Assembly: GCA_002431285.1 (NCBI GenBank)
Contig: DJEF01000024.1
Location: 1 to 23,934, forward strand
Length of the DNA stretch: 23,934 nt
DNA from: Ruminococcaceae bacterium UBA5905
GTDB taxonomy: Bacteria; Bacillota; Clostridia; Oscillospirales; Acutalibacteraceae
Direction: 5' to 3'
Shown: positions 14,112-21,604 of the stretch, piece after piece
Numbering within the stretch: the stretch's first letter is position 1
How the letters are laid out: every line of letters starts with the position of its first letter
Program-made: the position numbers and the translations under genes
Notes under the pieces: model-generated
Databases searched by the model: none
What the model was told of the DNA's origin: nothing
The model's input: only the letters and a program-made list of their open reading frames with translations

Positions 14112-15194
14112 ATGTCAGAAGCTGTAAAAAAGAAAAGCCGTCTGGCGCGGAATCTGGATGAATTCCGGGCAAAATCGGCGCTGGATAAGCGGCGCGCGGT
14201 GACCGATCTGCTGTTCAACAATGCGATGTATATCATCATCGCCATTGCGATCGTTTATATCGCCATCCGGGTGCCGGCGTTCCTGTCGGCCTCCTCCATC
14301 GTCAACATTATTTCGCTGACGGCGGCGAAGCTGCCCATTGCCCTGGGCATCGGCGGTGCCATCGTGCTGACCGGTACGGATATTTCCGCCGGGCGCTGCG
14401 TGGGCTTGACCGCCTGTATCGCGGCGGCGCTGCTGCAAAAAAGCGACTATGTGAACAAGATCTTTCCGAATCTGAGCGTGATGCCCCTGTGGGCGGTGCT
14501 GCTCATCGTCATTGCGGTGGGCGCCGTCATCGGTTTGGTCAACGGGTTCTTTGTGGCGAAATTTAAGCTCCATCCTTTTATCGTCACTCTGTCTACCCAG
14601 CTGATCGTGTTCGGTCTGGTGTTGATGTTCCTCATGCTGGGGGGCAACAACGGTCAGACCCTGTCCGGGCTGGACGATTCCTATCTGGAATTTGTGCGGG
14701 GCGCCTTATTCACGGTGGACGGCGTGGCCGTTCCCCGGTATGTGCTGTATTCCGTCATCCTGACGGCGCTCATGTGGGTCGTCTGGAACAAGACCAAGTT
14801 CGGTAAAAATATGTTTGCCGTCGGCTCCAATGAAGAGGCCGCCAACGTGTCCGGCGTCAATGTGTTCTGGACCATCGTGCTGGTGTTCGTGCTGGCGGGC
14901 GCCATGTACGGCATCACCGGCTTTATCGAGGGCGCCCGGATCGCCTCCTGCTCCGCCAACACGGGGCTCAACTACGAATCCGACGCCATCGCCGCCTGCG
15001 TTATCGGCGGTGTGTCCTTTGTCGGCGGCACCGGTAAGATCAGCGGCATCGTCATCGGCGTGTTTCTGCTCCAGATCATCTTCGTGGGGCTGAACTTCCT
15101 GTCGGTGGACCCCAATATGCTGTATGTGATCAAGGGTCTGATCATTCTGGTGGCCTGTGCCATTGATATGCGTAAGTATCTGGCGCGTAAGTAA
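14112..15194 (+). CDS. mglC: Galactose/methyl galactoside ABC transporter permease (MglC)
   Basis: A 360-residue CUT2 permease with about ten hydrophobic segments. Recognisable landmarks are the early AKLPIALGIGGAIVLTGTDISAG, split by a helix break, the KFKLHPFIVTLSTQ segment, the cytoplasmic coupling loop NKTKFGKNMFAVGSNEEAANVSG (in two parts), and a C-terminal GGVSFVGGTGKISG. It forms the sugar channel with MglA and takes substrate from MglB. The ATG at 14112 has AAGGAGATG upstream. The stop at 15194 is 39 bases before a small downstream gene in the same operon. Confidence 0.92.
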   Translation: MSEAVKKKSRLARNLDEFRAKSALDKRRAVTDLLFNNAMYIIIAIAIVYIAIRVPAFLSASSIVNIISLTAAKLPIALGIGGAIVLTGTDISAGRCVGLTACIAAALLQKSDYVNKIFPNLSVMPLWAVLLIVIAVGAVIGLVNGFFVAKFKLHPFIVTLSTQLIVFGLVLMFLMLGGNNGQTLSGLDDSYLEFVRGALFTVDGVAVPRYVLYSVILTALMWVVWNKTKFGKNMFAVGSNEEAANVSGVNVFWTIVLVFVLAGAMYGITGFIEGARIASCSANTGLNYESDAIAACVIGGVSFVGGTGKISGIVIGVFLLQIIFVGLNFLSVDPNMLYVIKGLIILVACAIDMRKYLARK

Positions 15195-15233
15195 TACTTC
15201 CAGACAGGATTTTTTCGGAAAGGAGCGGTCGGC

Positions 15234-15599
15234 ATGGACGAGAAAACCACGGCGACCCCGGCAGCGCCCCGCCGCAGCGGCGGGCTCTACGCTCGGGTGA
15301 AGATGTCGGTGAAGTCCGCCAACATCATGGTGGCGGTGCTCATCGCCGCGTTGGTACTCGTCACCGTCTTTGTGGTGCGGCACAACGGCTTCACCGTAAA
15401 GTTCGACACCGACGGCGGCTCCCACATCGACAGCGTGAAGGTGCTCCACTCCGAAACCGTTCCGGCGGTGGAGGACCCGGTGAAAGAGGGCTGGCGCTTT
15501 GCCGGCTGGTATACCGACCGGGACTGCACCCGTGCCTGGGACATGGCCACAGATAAGGTGGAGACCTCCATGACGCTGTACGCCAAATGGCAGCAATAG
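15234..15599 (+). CDS. Small membrane protein with one InlB B-repeat-like domain
   Basis: A 121-residue protein: a short polar N-terminus, one membrane helix (about 31-48), then an external domain of about 70 residues. That domain matches the InlB B-repeat (Listeria-Bacteroides repeat) pattern: VKFDTDGGSHIDSVKV, a loop, WRFAGWYTDRDCTRAWD, and the closing MTLYAKWQQ. The ATG at 15234 has AAAGGAG nine bases upstream. It is the last gene before the mgl terminator, so it is probably co-transcribed with the importer. These repeats usually occur many at a time in secreted adhesins; a single copy on a membrane anchor in a sugar-transport operon is unusual. The function is unknown; a scaffold for the receptor or a link to the cell wall are guesses. 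Confidence 0.82.
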   Translation: MDEKTTATPAAPRRSGGLYARVKMSVKSANIMVAVLIAALVLVTVFVVRHNGFTVKFDTDGGSHIDSVKVLHSETVPAVEDPVKEGWRFAGWYTDRDCTRAWDMATDKVETSMTLYAKWQQ

Positions 15600-15648
15600 G
15601 CTGCCGACTCAAAATATTGCGTTCCTCTTTGTTTTCTCCTCTGTTGTG

Positions 15649-15719
15649 ACCGGCTGCCGGCTGAGTCCCGACGGCATTTCCCCGCCGCCGGAAACTTACG
15701 GCGGCCGGTTGCTTTTTTT
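15649..15719 (+). terminator. Terminator of the mgl operon
   Basis: ACCGGCTGCCG (15649-15659) pairs with CGGCGGCCGGT (15699-15709) in an 11-bp stem with one G-U pair, enclosing further GC-rich structure. Seven T follow at 15713-15719. An alternative is the smaller hairpin CCGCCG...CGGCGG inside it. Confidence 0.7.
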
Positions 15720-15736
15720 GAAAAAAAGGGTATAAT
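15709..15736 (+). promoter_or_regulatory. Promoter of the sensor operon, overlapping the mgl terminator
   Basis: TTGCTT (15709-15714), a 16-base spacer and a perfect TATAAT (15731-15736). The -35 box lies inside the T-tract of the mgl terminator, so the two operons are separated by no spare DNA. Confidence 0.65.
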
Positions 15737-15762
15737 GGTAAACGGGACGGGCTATGTGGTTG

Positions 15763-15782
15763 CCGCCGCCCCGGGGCGGCGG
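15763..15782. repeat. 20-bp pure G/C palindrome in the response-regulator leader
   Basis: CCGCCGCCCC (15763-15772) is followed directly by its reverse complement GGGGCGGCGG (15773-15782). It lies between the promoter and the ribosome binding site of the regulator. It may be an RNA hairpin limiting expression or a DNA site for a dimeric regulator. Confidence 0.65.
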
Positions 15783-15823
15783 GGCCGCCCGCAGAATCTC
15801 CAAAGAAAGGAAGGTACAATTAT

Positions 15824-17422
15824 ATGAACTATACCGTCCTTGTGGTTGACGATGAACAGGAGCAGCGCCGGGCGCTGGTGAACAAGGTGCAGTGGGCTGC
15901 CGCCGGATTTGAGGTGGTGGGCGAAGCGGAGAACGGGGTGGAGGCGCTGGATCTGGTGGAGACGCTGGAGCCGGACCTGATTCTCACCGATATCCGGATG
16001 CCCATGATCTCGGGGCTGGAGCTGGCCGCTCGGGTGCGGCAGCTGCGCCCGGCGACCCAGATCGTGATCCTCAGCGGATACGACAGCTTTGAGTACGCCC
16101 GCACCGCCATTGAATATAACATCATTCGATATCTGCTCAAGCCGATCTCCTCGTCCGAATTGTCCAAGGAGCTGTTCGATATTCGCCGCCGGATGGACGA
16201 GCGGGTGGGCAGCGTGCTGGCGCAGCCGGATTCGGACACCGCTCGGCAGCTGCGTCGGGCGGAGATAGAGGAGTTTCTCATGCCCCTCATGCTGGGCGGC
16301 AACGAGACCCGCTCGCCGGAGGACAAGCTGTTGGAGGAGGCTCAACGGCTGGGACTGCTGCCGCCTGATCAAACGGAATATCGGCTGTGTGTGCTGGTGT
16401 CCAAGTTCCGGGACGGAGAGGGAAATGCCGTCACCGAGCGCAGCCACGCCGAGTTTATCCGCAAGGTGATGGAGCGGTATCTCACCAGCGAGACCTTTGT
16501 GGTCTACGGCCGGGCGGTCACGCTGGTGGTTCTTCCCGAGACGGGAGAACTGTCGAATCTGCTGGAGCTGCCCCTGCGGGAGCTGGTGCAGACCGCCCGC
16601 CGGATGCTGCGGCAGCACTGTACCGTGGGGGTCAGCCGGGAATTCCACCAGCTTTCCTGTTGCTCCGACGCTTATTTTCAGGCCATCACCGCCCGCCGGT
16701 ATACCACCGACGGAGCCGGCGAGGTGCGCTTCATCAACGACCAGGAGCGGGATGTAGAGCTGGAGATCGACCAGGCGGAAAAGGTGGCGGCTACTCTGGA
16801 GCAGCTGCTGAAAGTGGGGGACGCCGCATCGCTGACGGAGTTTATCAACGGGCTGTATGCGCATAGCACCCCGGAATACGCCAATCTGCTGGTCATGCAG
16901 ATCATCGCCACCGTCTATCGGGTGGTCAGCGCCGTGTCGGACAAGGCGGCGCTGTCCCGGCTGCTGTCCTCCAACCCCATCGTGTCCCGTATCACCGCCT
17001 ATTCCAGCCAGGCGACGGTGCAGCAGGAGCTGATTTCTTTCTGCAACGATGCCAAGGCCATCATTACCCAGTCGCAGCGGCGGGACAGCGAGGTGTTGTG
17101 CGACCGGGTGGTGGAGATCATCGACCGGCAGTATTCCGACGAGACTCTGTCCCTGACCGGGGTGAGCAATATGCTGTCGGTCAGCCCCAACTATCTGAGC
17201 ACCCTCATCAAGAAAACGAAGAAAAAGAATTTTATCACGCTGCTGACCGAGCGGCGCATGAAGGCAGCCTACGATATGATCGTCTGCTCCGGCATGAAAA
17301 TGCTGGAGATCGCGGAAAAGTGCGGATACAGCGACCAGCATTATTTCAGTTATTGCTTTAAGAAATTTTACGGCGAATCCCCCAATAAGATCCGCAGCCT
17401 GAGCCGGGGCGAGGACGGCTGA
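15824..17422 (+). CDS. Two-component response regulator with AraC-type DNA-binding domain (YesN-like)
   Basis: The 532-residue regulator has an N-terminal receiver (about 3-120) with acidic pair Asp9/Asp10, phosphoacceptor Asp56 (LILTDIRMP), LSGYDSFEYA and Lys106 (YLLKP). A linker of about 300 residues without recognised motifs, as in YesN proteins, leads to the C-terminal AraC helix-turn-helix pair (about 427-527: LTGVSNMLSVSPNYLSTLIK, then IAEKCGYSDQHYFSYCFKKFYG). Such regulators activate sugar transport genes after phosphorylation by a YesM-type kinase, which follows here. The start at 15824 has AAGGAAGG upstream. The neighbouring mgl operon, with its weak -35 box, is the obvious target, but this is inferred from position only. 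Confidence 0.93.
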   Translation: MNYTVLVVDDEQEQRRALVNKVQWAAAGFEVVGEAENGVEALDLVETLEPDLILTDIRMPMISGLELAARVRQLRPATQIVILSGYDSFEYARTAIEYNIIRYLLKPISSSELSKELFDIRRRMDERVGSVLAQPDSDTARQLRRAEIEEFLMPLMLGGNETRSPEDKLLEEAQRLGLLPPDQTEYRLCVLVSKFRDGEGNAVTERSHAEFIRKVMERYLTSETFVVYGRAVTLVVLPETGELSNLLELPLRELVQTARRMLRQHCTVGVSREFHQLSCCSDAYFQAITARRYTTDGAGEVRFINDQERDVELEIDQAEKVAATLEQLLKVGDAASLTEFINGLYAHSTPEYANLLVMQIIATVYRVVSAVSDKAALSRLLSSNPIVSRITAYSSQATVQQELISFCNDAKAIITQSQRRDSEVLCDRVVEIIDRQYSDETLSLTGVSNMLSVSPNYLSTLIKKTKKKNFITLLTERRMKAAYDMIVCSGMKMLEIAEKCGYSDQHYFSYCFKKFYGESPNKIRSLSRGEDG

Positions 17423-17470
17423 CGGGGGGAACCTTCGGGCGGGACGACGTGCCGGGCTGCCCCGAGTCTG

Positions 17471-17503
17471 AGAGAAAGGATGCCGTCGCGGCCGCGCGAC
17501 GGC
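17471..17503 (+). promoter_or_regulatory. Ribosome binding site separated from the kinase start by a perfect hairpin
   Basis: AGAGAAAGGA (17471-17480) is the only good Shine-Dalgarno match before the kinase but lies 36 bases from its ATG. Directly after it GCCGTCGCG (17482-17490) and CGCGACGGC (17495-17503) make a perfect 9-bp stem with a GCCG loop. Folding would shorten the gap to about 14 bases. The ATG at 17480 is out of frame. Confidence 0.5.
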
Positions 17504-17516
17504 GACGGGTATCCGC

Positions 17517-19247
17517 ATGAAACAACGAAAAGTCATGCGCCTGTCGGCGCTGACGGTGGCGGCGATGGTGGTCGCGACGCTGGCGGTGGGAACGGTGTCC
17601 ATGGCGATCTTCGGCACTGTATATAGCCGGGCGCTGTCCCGGGATGCCCAGATCAGCGCCGAGCAGGCGGTGCAGCAGGCGGCGGTGTCGGTGGACAATA
17701 CGCTCCTGGCCATGCGCTCCAGTCTAACGGCCATCAAATCGGAGATTCGCAAGGGCGGCACGATGGAGCAGATCACCGATCGGGTGCGCGCGCTGGCGGA
17801 TTCGCAGGATGAGCTGTGCGCCGTGATGGTGTATAATGAGAACGGCGATATCCGGCTGTGTACCGGCAGCGCCTATCGGCTGAAGGATACGATCTATAAG
17901 GATCTGTCCTTTGATCCTGCGCTGTTGCGCTCGGCCGGAGATTTCGCGGTGTCCCGTCCCCATGTGGAGACCGCTTTCGAGGGCGCTTACTTGTGGGTCG
18001 TCACTGCTGCCACCCATGTGGAGCAGCCGGTCTGCGGCGACGGGGTGTACATCGTGGCGGATTTCCGCTTTACCGCACTGTCTCAGTATATTGACCGGGT
18101 CAGCATCGGCCGCCGGGGGTATTGCTTTATCGCCGATAGCCGGGGGGAGATCATCTACCATCCCCAGCAGCAGGTGCTGTTTGCCGGGCTCAAGGAGGAG
18201 ACGGACGCCCTCGCCGACCTGAGCAGCGGCGTATATACGCGGAAAGATTTTATTGTGGCCGTGGCCGCCACCGACGATGGGCGCTGGCGCATCGTGGGAA
18301 AAAGCTATACCGCCGAGCTGTACCGGGAACGGAATCGTCAGCTTCTGCTCAGCGCGCTGCTGACGGTGCTCATCGGTACGGTGCTGGTGGCGCTGGTGCT
18401 ATGGATCTATCACGGAATTGTCACCCGGCCGGTGCAGCGGCTGCTGACCGCGATGCATGAGTTTGAAACGAAAGCAGAGGCGTTCACCTATCAGCCTGCC
18501 CGTGAATCGGTGGCGGAGCTGCAATTGCTCACCCAGTCCTTTGCCCATATGGCGGCCCAGATAAGGGAGCTGATGGAGCAGGTGCGCTGGGAGGAGACCG
18601 AGCTGCGCAAGACCGAGTTGAAAGCGCTGCAGGCGCAGATCAATCCCCATTTTCTGTATAATACGCTGGATTCCATTCAGTGGATGTGCGAACAGGGGAA
18701 GACGGAGGATGCCTCCCGCATGGTGGGGGCGCTGGCCCGGCTCTTCCGCATCAGCATCAGCCGCGGCCGGGAGCTGATCCCCCTGCGGGATGAGATTCGG
18801 CACGCCAAAAACTATCTGGTGATCCAAAGCTATCGCTATCGGGATCAGTTTCAGTACCGGTTTGAGGTGGACGAGGCGCTGGAGGACTATCTGTGCAACA
18901 AGATCACCCTGCAACCCCTCATTGAGAACGCCATCTATCACGGCATCGACCGGATGGTGGACGAGGGCGAGATCGTCATTACGGTTAAGCAGGCGCCGGA
19001 TTCCGTGAAGGATATTCTGCTGACGGTATCCGATAACGGCGTGGGCATGACCGAGGAGCAGTGCCGGAAGATTCTCGAAAAGCAGCGCACCGATTCCGGC
19101 GGCATCGGCGTTAAGAACGTTAATGACCGGCTGCATATCTATTTCGGCAGCCCCTATGGGTTGACCATCCACAGCGAGCCGGATGTGGGCACCACCGTGA
19201 CGGTGCGGATCCCCAAAATTCTGGAGGAGGGAGAACGCCATGGATAA
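17517..19247 (+). CDS. Sensor histidine kinase with extracytoplasmic Cache domain (YesM/LytS type)
   Basis: The 576-residue kinase has membrane helix 1 (about 9-32), an external domain (35-270) whose second half contains the Cache signature GYCFIADSRGEIIYHP (201-216), helix 2 (275-298), a HAMP-like region (300-355), and a His_kinase domain with phosphoacceptor His378 in QINPHFLYNTLD. The ATPase part has LQPLIENAIYHG (465-476), DNGVGM (506-511) and GGIGVKNVNDRL (528-539). It should phosphorylate the regulator just upstream. Its last 8 bases overlap the start of the lipoprotein gene, which argues that kinase and lipoprotein are made together. The ATG at 17517 has only a weak local ribosome binding site. 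The ligand may bind the Cache domain directly or come through the lipoprotein. Confidence 0.93.
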   Translation: MKQRKVMRLSALTVAAMVVATLAVGTVSMAIFGTVYSRALSRDAQISAEQAVQQAAVSVDNTLLAMRSSLTAIKSEIRKGGTMEQITDRVRALADSQDELCAVMVYNENGDIRLCTGSAYRLKDTIYKDLSFDPALLRSAGDFAVSRPHVETAFEGAYLWVVTAATHVEQPVCGDGVYIVADFRFTALSQYIDRVSIGRRGYCFIADSRGEIIYHPQQQVLFAGLKEETDALADLSSGVYTRKDFIVAVAATDDGRWRIVGKSYTAELYRERNRQLLLSALLTVLIGTVLVALVLWIYHGIVTRPVQRLLTAMHEFETKAEAFTYQPARESVAELQLLTQSFAHMAAQIRELMEQVRWEETELRKTELKALQAQINPHFLYNTLDSIQWMCEQGKTEDASRMVGALARLFRISISRGRELIPLRDEIRHAKNYLVIQSYRYRDQFQYRFEVDEALEDYLCNKITLQPLIENAIYHGIDRMVDEGEIVITVKQAPDSVKDILLTVSDNGVGMTEEQCRKILEKQRTDSGGIGVKNVNDRLHIYFGSPYGLTIHSEPDVGTTVTVRIPKILEEGERHG

Positions 19248-20208
19248 GCGTCGGCGCGTGAGCTGCCTGTGCCTGTGTCTTTGCCTTATGCTGGCGGGGC
19301 TGGGCGGCTGCGGCAAGACGGCGGAGCACAAGCCTCGGGTGGCGGTGATTGTTAAGTCTGTGGATTCGGATTTTTTTCAGAAGATGCAGGACGGGGTGAA
19401 TTCCGCGGCCACGGAATATCAGGTGTCTGTCTCTTTCGTCGGGCCGGAGCAGGAGGAGGACTACACCGCGCAGAATACTTTGATCCGGCAGGCGGTGGGA
19501 AACGGTGTGGACGCCATCGTACTGTCCGCCGTCGATTATGTGCGCACGGCTGAAGCGGTGGATGACGCACTCCGACATGGAGTGAAAGTCATCACCGTGG
19601 ATAGCGGGGTGCAGTCGAACGGGGTGAGCCAGTTTGTCGGCACCGATAATGAGCAGGCGGGGCGGACCGCAGCGCAGATTGTTTCCAAACGGCTGGATAC
19701 GCAGATCCCCATATGCGTCGGTGTTGTCAGCGCCGCCGGATCTACGGAAAACGTGAAACGGCGGGAAAAGGGCTTCCGGGAGGCCATCGAGGGTATACCC
19801 AACGCCACGGTGATCGCCTCAGTGGAGGTGGGCAGCACCGTGGAGGAGGCTACGAAAGGAGCGCATTATCTGCTGACAAATAACCCGGAGATCAATGCGC
19901 TGGTGGGGTTCAATGAATGGATGACGCTGGGCATCGGCGCAGCCATCCGGCAGGTCAACCGCACCGAGCGGGTGCGGGGCGTGGGCTTTGACTGCAACAT
20001 TGCCTCGATAGCTCTGTTGGAGACCGGCGAGATGGATGCCTTGATTGTGCAGAATCCCTTTGCCATGGGTTATCTGGGGGTCAAGAGTGCCGCCAAACTG
20101 ATCAGCGGGGAAAAGCTGACGAAGGAGCTGTATACCGAGGCAGTGACGGTGGACAGAAATAACCTCTACGAGGACGATGTGCAAAAGCTGCTGTACCGGT
20201 TCAATTAG
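19240..20208 (+). CDS. Sugar-binding lipoprotein (ribose/galactose-binding family), probable accessory sensor
   Basis: A 322-residue periplasmic-binding-protein type I fold (Peripla_BP_4). Matching segments are RVAVIVKSVDSDFFQKMQDGV, split around residue 43, DAIVLSAVD, GVKVITVDSGV, the FVGTDNEQAGRTAA stretch, and ALVGFNEWMTLGIGAAI. The signal peptide has lipobox LGGC (Cys24). The ATG at 19240 overlaps the end of the kinase gene. No permease or ATPase accompanies it, and it is distinct from MglB, so it is more likely a sensor that presents sugar to the kinase than a transport receptor. This resembles the XylFII-LytS-YesN arrangement known in clostridia. The ligand cannot be read from the sequence; a pentose or hexose is likely. 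The signal peptide contains four Cys alternating with Leu (9-16). Confidence 0.88.
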   Translation: MDKRRRVSCLCLCLCLMLAGLGGCGKTAEHKPRVAVIVKSVDSDFFQKMQDGVNSAATEYQVSVSFVGPEQEEDYTAQNTLIRQAVGNGVDAIVLSAVDYVRTAEAVDDALRHGVKVITVDSGVQSNGVSQFVGTDNEQAGRTAAQIVSKRLDTQIPICVGVVSAAGSTENVKRREKGFREAIEGIPNATVIASVEVGSTVEEATKGAHYLLTNNPEINALVGFNEWMTLGIGAAIRQVNRTERVRGVGFDCNIASIALLETGEMDALIVQNPFAMGYLGVKSAAKLISGEKLTKELYTEAVTVDRNNLYEDDVQKLLYRFN

Positions 20209-20264
20209 GACGACGCTGCACCGGATATACCGGGCGGTACTGATATGGAAAGGAGAATGTCTGT

Positions 20265-21266
20265 ATGTACCAAGCCAATGAAACGCGCTACGAAACCATG
20301 CCCTATCCCCGTTGCGGGGACAGCGGACTGCGGCTACCGGCCATATCCCTGGGACTGTGGCACAATTTCGGGGACACCACCCCCTACGAGACCATGCGGC
20401 AGCTGTGTCGCACCGCCTTTGACCACGGGATCACTCATTTCGATCTGGCCAATAATTACGGCCCTGCCCCCGGCAGCGCCGAGACCCATTTCGGGCAGAT
20501 TCTCCGGGAGGATCTGCATCCCTATCGGGATGAGCTGATCGTTAGCACCAAGGCGGGATACACCATGTGGGATGGCCCCTACGGCGATTGGGGCAGCCGG
20601 AAGTATCTGCTGGCCAGTTTGGATCAGAGTCTCGCCCGGCTGGGATTGCCTTATGTAGATATCTTTTATCATCACCGTCCGGATCCTCACACCCCGCTGG
20701 AGGAAACCATGGGTGCGCTGGCGCAGGCGGTGCAGAGCGGCAAGGCATTGTATGCCGGTCTGTCCAATTATGACGGCGCGACGATGGAGCGCGCCTGCGC
20801 CATTTTGCGGGAGCTGCGCTGCCCCTTTGTCATTAACCAGAATCGGTATTCCATTTTCGACCGCACCGTGGAGCAGAACGGGTTGAAGGATACCGCCCGG
20901 CGGCTGGGAAAGGGCATCATCGCTTTCAGCCCGCTGGCGCAGGGGATGCTCACCGACCGTTATCTCCACGGCATTCCGCAGGACAGCCGCATCCGCACCG
21001 ACGGTCGGTTCCTGCAGGAATCCGCCGTCACGCCGGAGCGCCTGGCGCAGATCCGGCGCTTGCAGGAGATTGCTGCCGACCGGGGACAATCTCTGGCACA
21101 GATGGCGCTGTCCTGGGTGCTGCGGGACGGCGTGGTGACGTCCGTGCTCATCGGCGCATCCAAGCCGGAGCAGATTCTCGATAACGTGCAGGCGGCGCAG
21201 AATACGGTGTTTACGGCGGAGGAGCTGGCGGCCATCGACGCGGCAAGCCTGCCCGGTGCGCAATAA
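20265..21266 (+). CDS. Aldo/keto reductase, L-glyceraldehyde 3-phosphate reductase (YghZ) type
   Basis: The 333-residue protein has the AKR catalytic tetrad Asp60, Tyr65 (FDLANNYGP), Lys96 (STKAGY) and His137 (FYHHRPD). Specific YghZ-type segments are YGPAPGSAETHFG, TKAGYTMWDGPYGDWGSRKYL (in two parts), QSGKALYAGLSNY and LAQGMLTDRYL. The E. coli relative reduces L-glyceraldehyde 3-phosphate and methylglyoxal with NADPH; the substrate here is inferred from family. The ATG at 20265 has AAGGAG nine bases upstream; an out-of-frame ATG at 20245 is ignored. It lies 56 bases after the lipoprotein gene with no terminator between, so it may be the last gene of the sensor operon and a target or part of sugar metabolism. 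Confidence 0.88.
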   Translation: MYQANETRYETMPYPRCGDSGLRLPAISLGLWHNFGDTTPYETMRQLCRTAFDHGITHFDLANNYGPAPGSAETHFGQILREDLHPYRDELIVSTKAGYTMWDGPYGDWGSRKYLLASLDQSLARLGLPYVDIFYHHRPDPHTPLEETMGALAQAVQSGKALYAGLSNYDGATMERACAILRELRCPFVINQNRYSIFDRTVEQNGLKDTARRLGKGIIAFSPLAQGMLTDRYLHGIPQDSRIRTDGRFLQESAVTPERLAQIRRLQEIAADRGQSLAQMALSWVLRDGVVTSVLIGASKPEQILDNVQAAQNTVFTAEELAAIDAASLPGAQ

Positions 21267-21275
21267 AGCCGGGGC

Positions 21276-21303
21276 GGTTGAGCGGCGGCGGAGCCGCTCA
21301 ACC
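21276..21303 (+). repeat. Hairpin after the aldo/keto reductase gene
   Basis: GGTTGAGCGGC (21276-21286) and GCCGCTCAACC (21293-21303) form a perfect 11-bp stem with a six-base loop, 10 bases after the stop codon. No T-run follows, so it is a message-end stabiliser or a factor-dependent terminator. Confidence 0.6.
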
Positions 21304-21395
21304 ACGCCGCCGATACAGGCAGCATAAACCCGCCCGGCGCACGGACAAAATCACTCTGCGCTCAGGCTTAAAATAAAAGCGGCGACATTGTTTGA

Positions 21396-21420
21396 CCCGG
21401 CGGAGCAATCCGTCGGGTTT
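21396..21420 (+). terminator. Weak terminator-like hairpin with GCAA tetraloop
   Basis: CCCGGCGGA (21396-21404) pairs with TCCGTCGGG (21409-21417), nine pairs with one G-U, closed by a GCAA (GNRA) loop. Only three T follow. Confidence 0.4.
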
Positions 21421-21478
21421 CGCGATTACAAATCGTACTTATATATGGAAATATACAAAATGTAAATCCGAAAACTGC

Positions 21479-21516
21479 AAAAAAGCCGCAACATTCGGTA
21501 ACTTCTGCGCTTTTTT
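21479..21516. terminator. Probable bidirectional terminator before proB
   Basis: AAAAAAG (21479-21485) pairs with CTTTTTT (21510-21516), and CGCA (21487-21490) with TGCG (21506-21509), with one bulged C and a 15-base loop. A- and T-tracts on opposite sides suit both directions. It separates the sensor operon from the proline genes. Confidence 0.5.
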
Positions 21517-21538
21517 CGGGTTTTCGAGCGGTTTTCTG

Positions 21539-21567
21539 TTGCAAACCGGGGTGCGGTGTGCTATGCT
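21539..21567 (+). promoter_or_regulatory. Promoter of the proBAC operon
   Basis: TTGCAA (21539-21544), a 17-base spacer, and TATGCT (21562-21567). Transcription would begin near 21574, about 30 bases before the proB start. Confidence 0.6.
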
Positions 21568-21591
21568 AACACAATAAAGCTATCATAAAAG

Positions 21592-21604
21592 AGAGGGTTC
21601 CTCT
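21592..21604 (+). promoter_or_regulatory. Self-complementary proB ribosome binding site
   Basis: AGAGG (21592-21596), part of the ribosome binding site, is complementary to CCTCT (21600-21604), which abuts the start codon. The GTT loop is tight. The small hairpin could hide the ribosome binding site and dampen proB translation. Confidence 0.4.

Noticed and set aside
17480..17516. ATG directly after the ribosome binding site before the kinase
   Set aside because: Out of frame with the kinase, too close to the ribosome binding site, and encodes a short peptide of low-quality composition.
15752..17776. Long open frame (674 codons) on the reverse strand across the response regulator gene
   Set aside because: Its product has biased His/Gln/Arg/Gly composition and no recognisable domain, while the plus strand has a complete receiver plus AraC protein. 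Open antisense frames are expected at this GC content.
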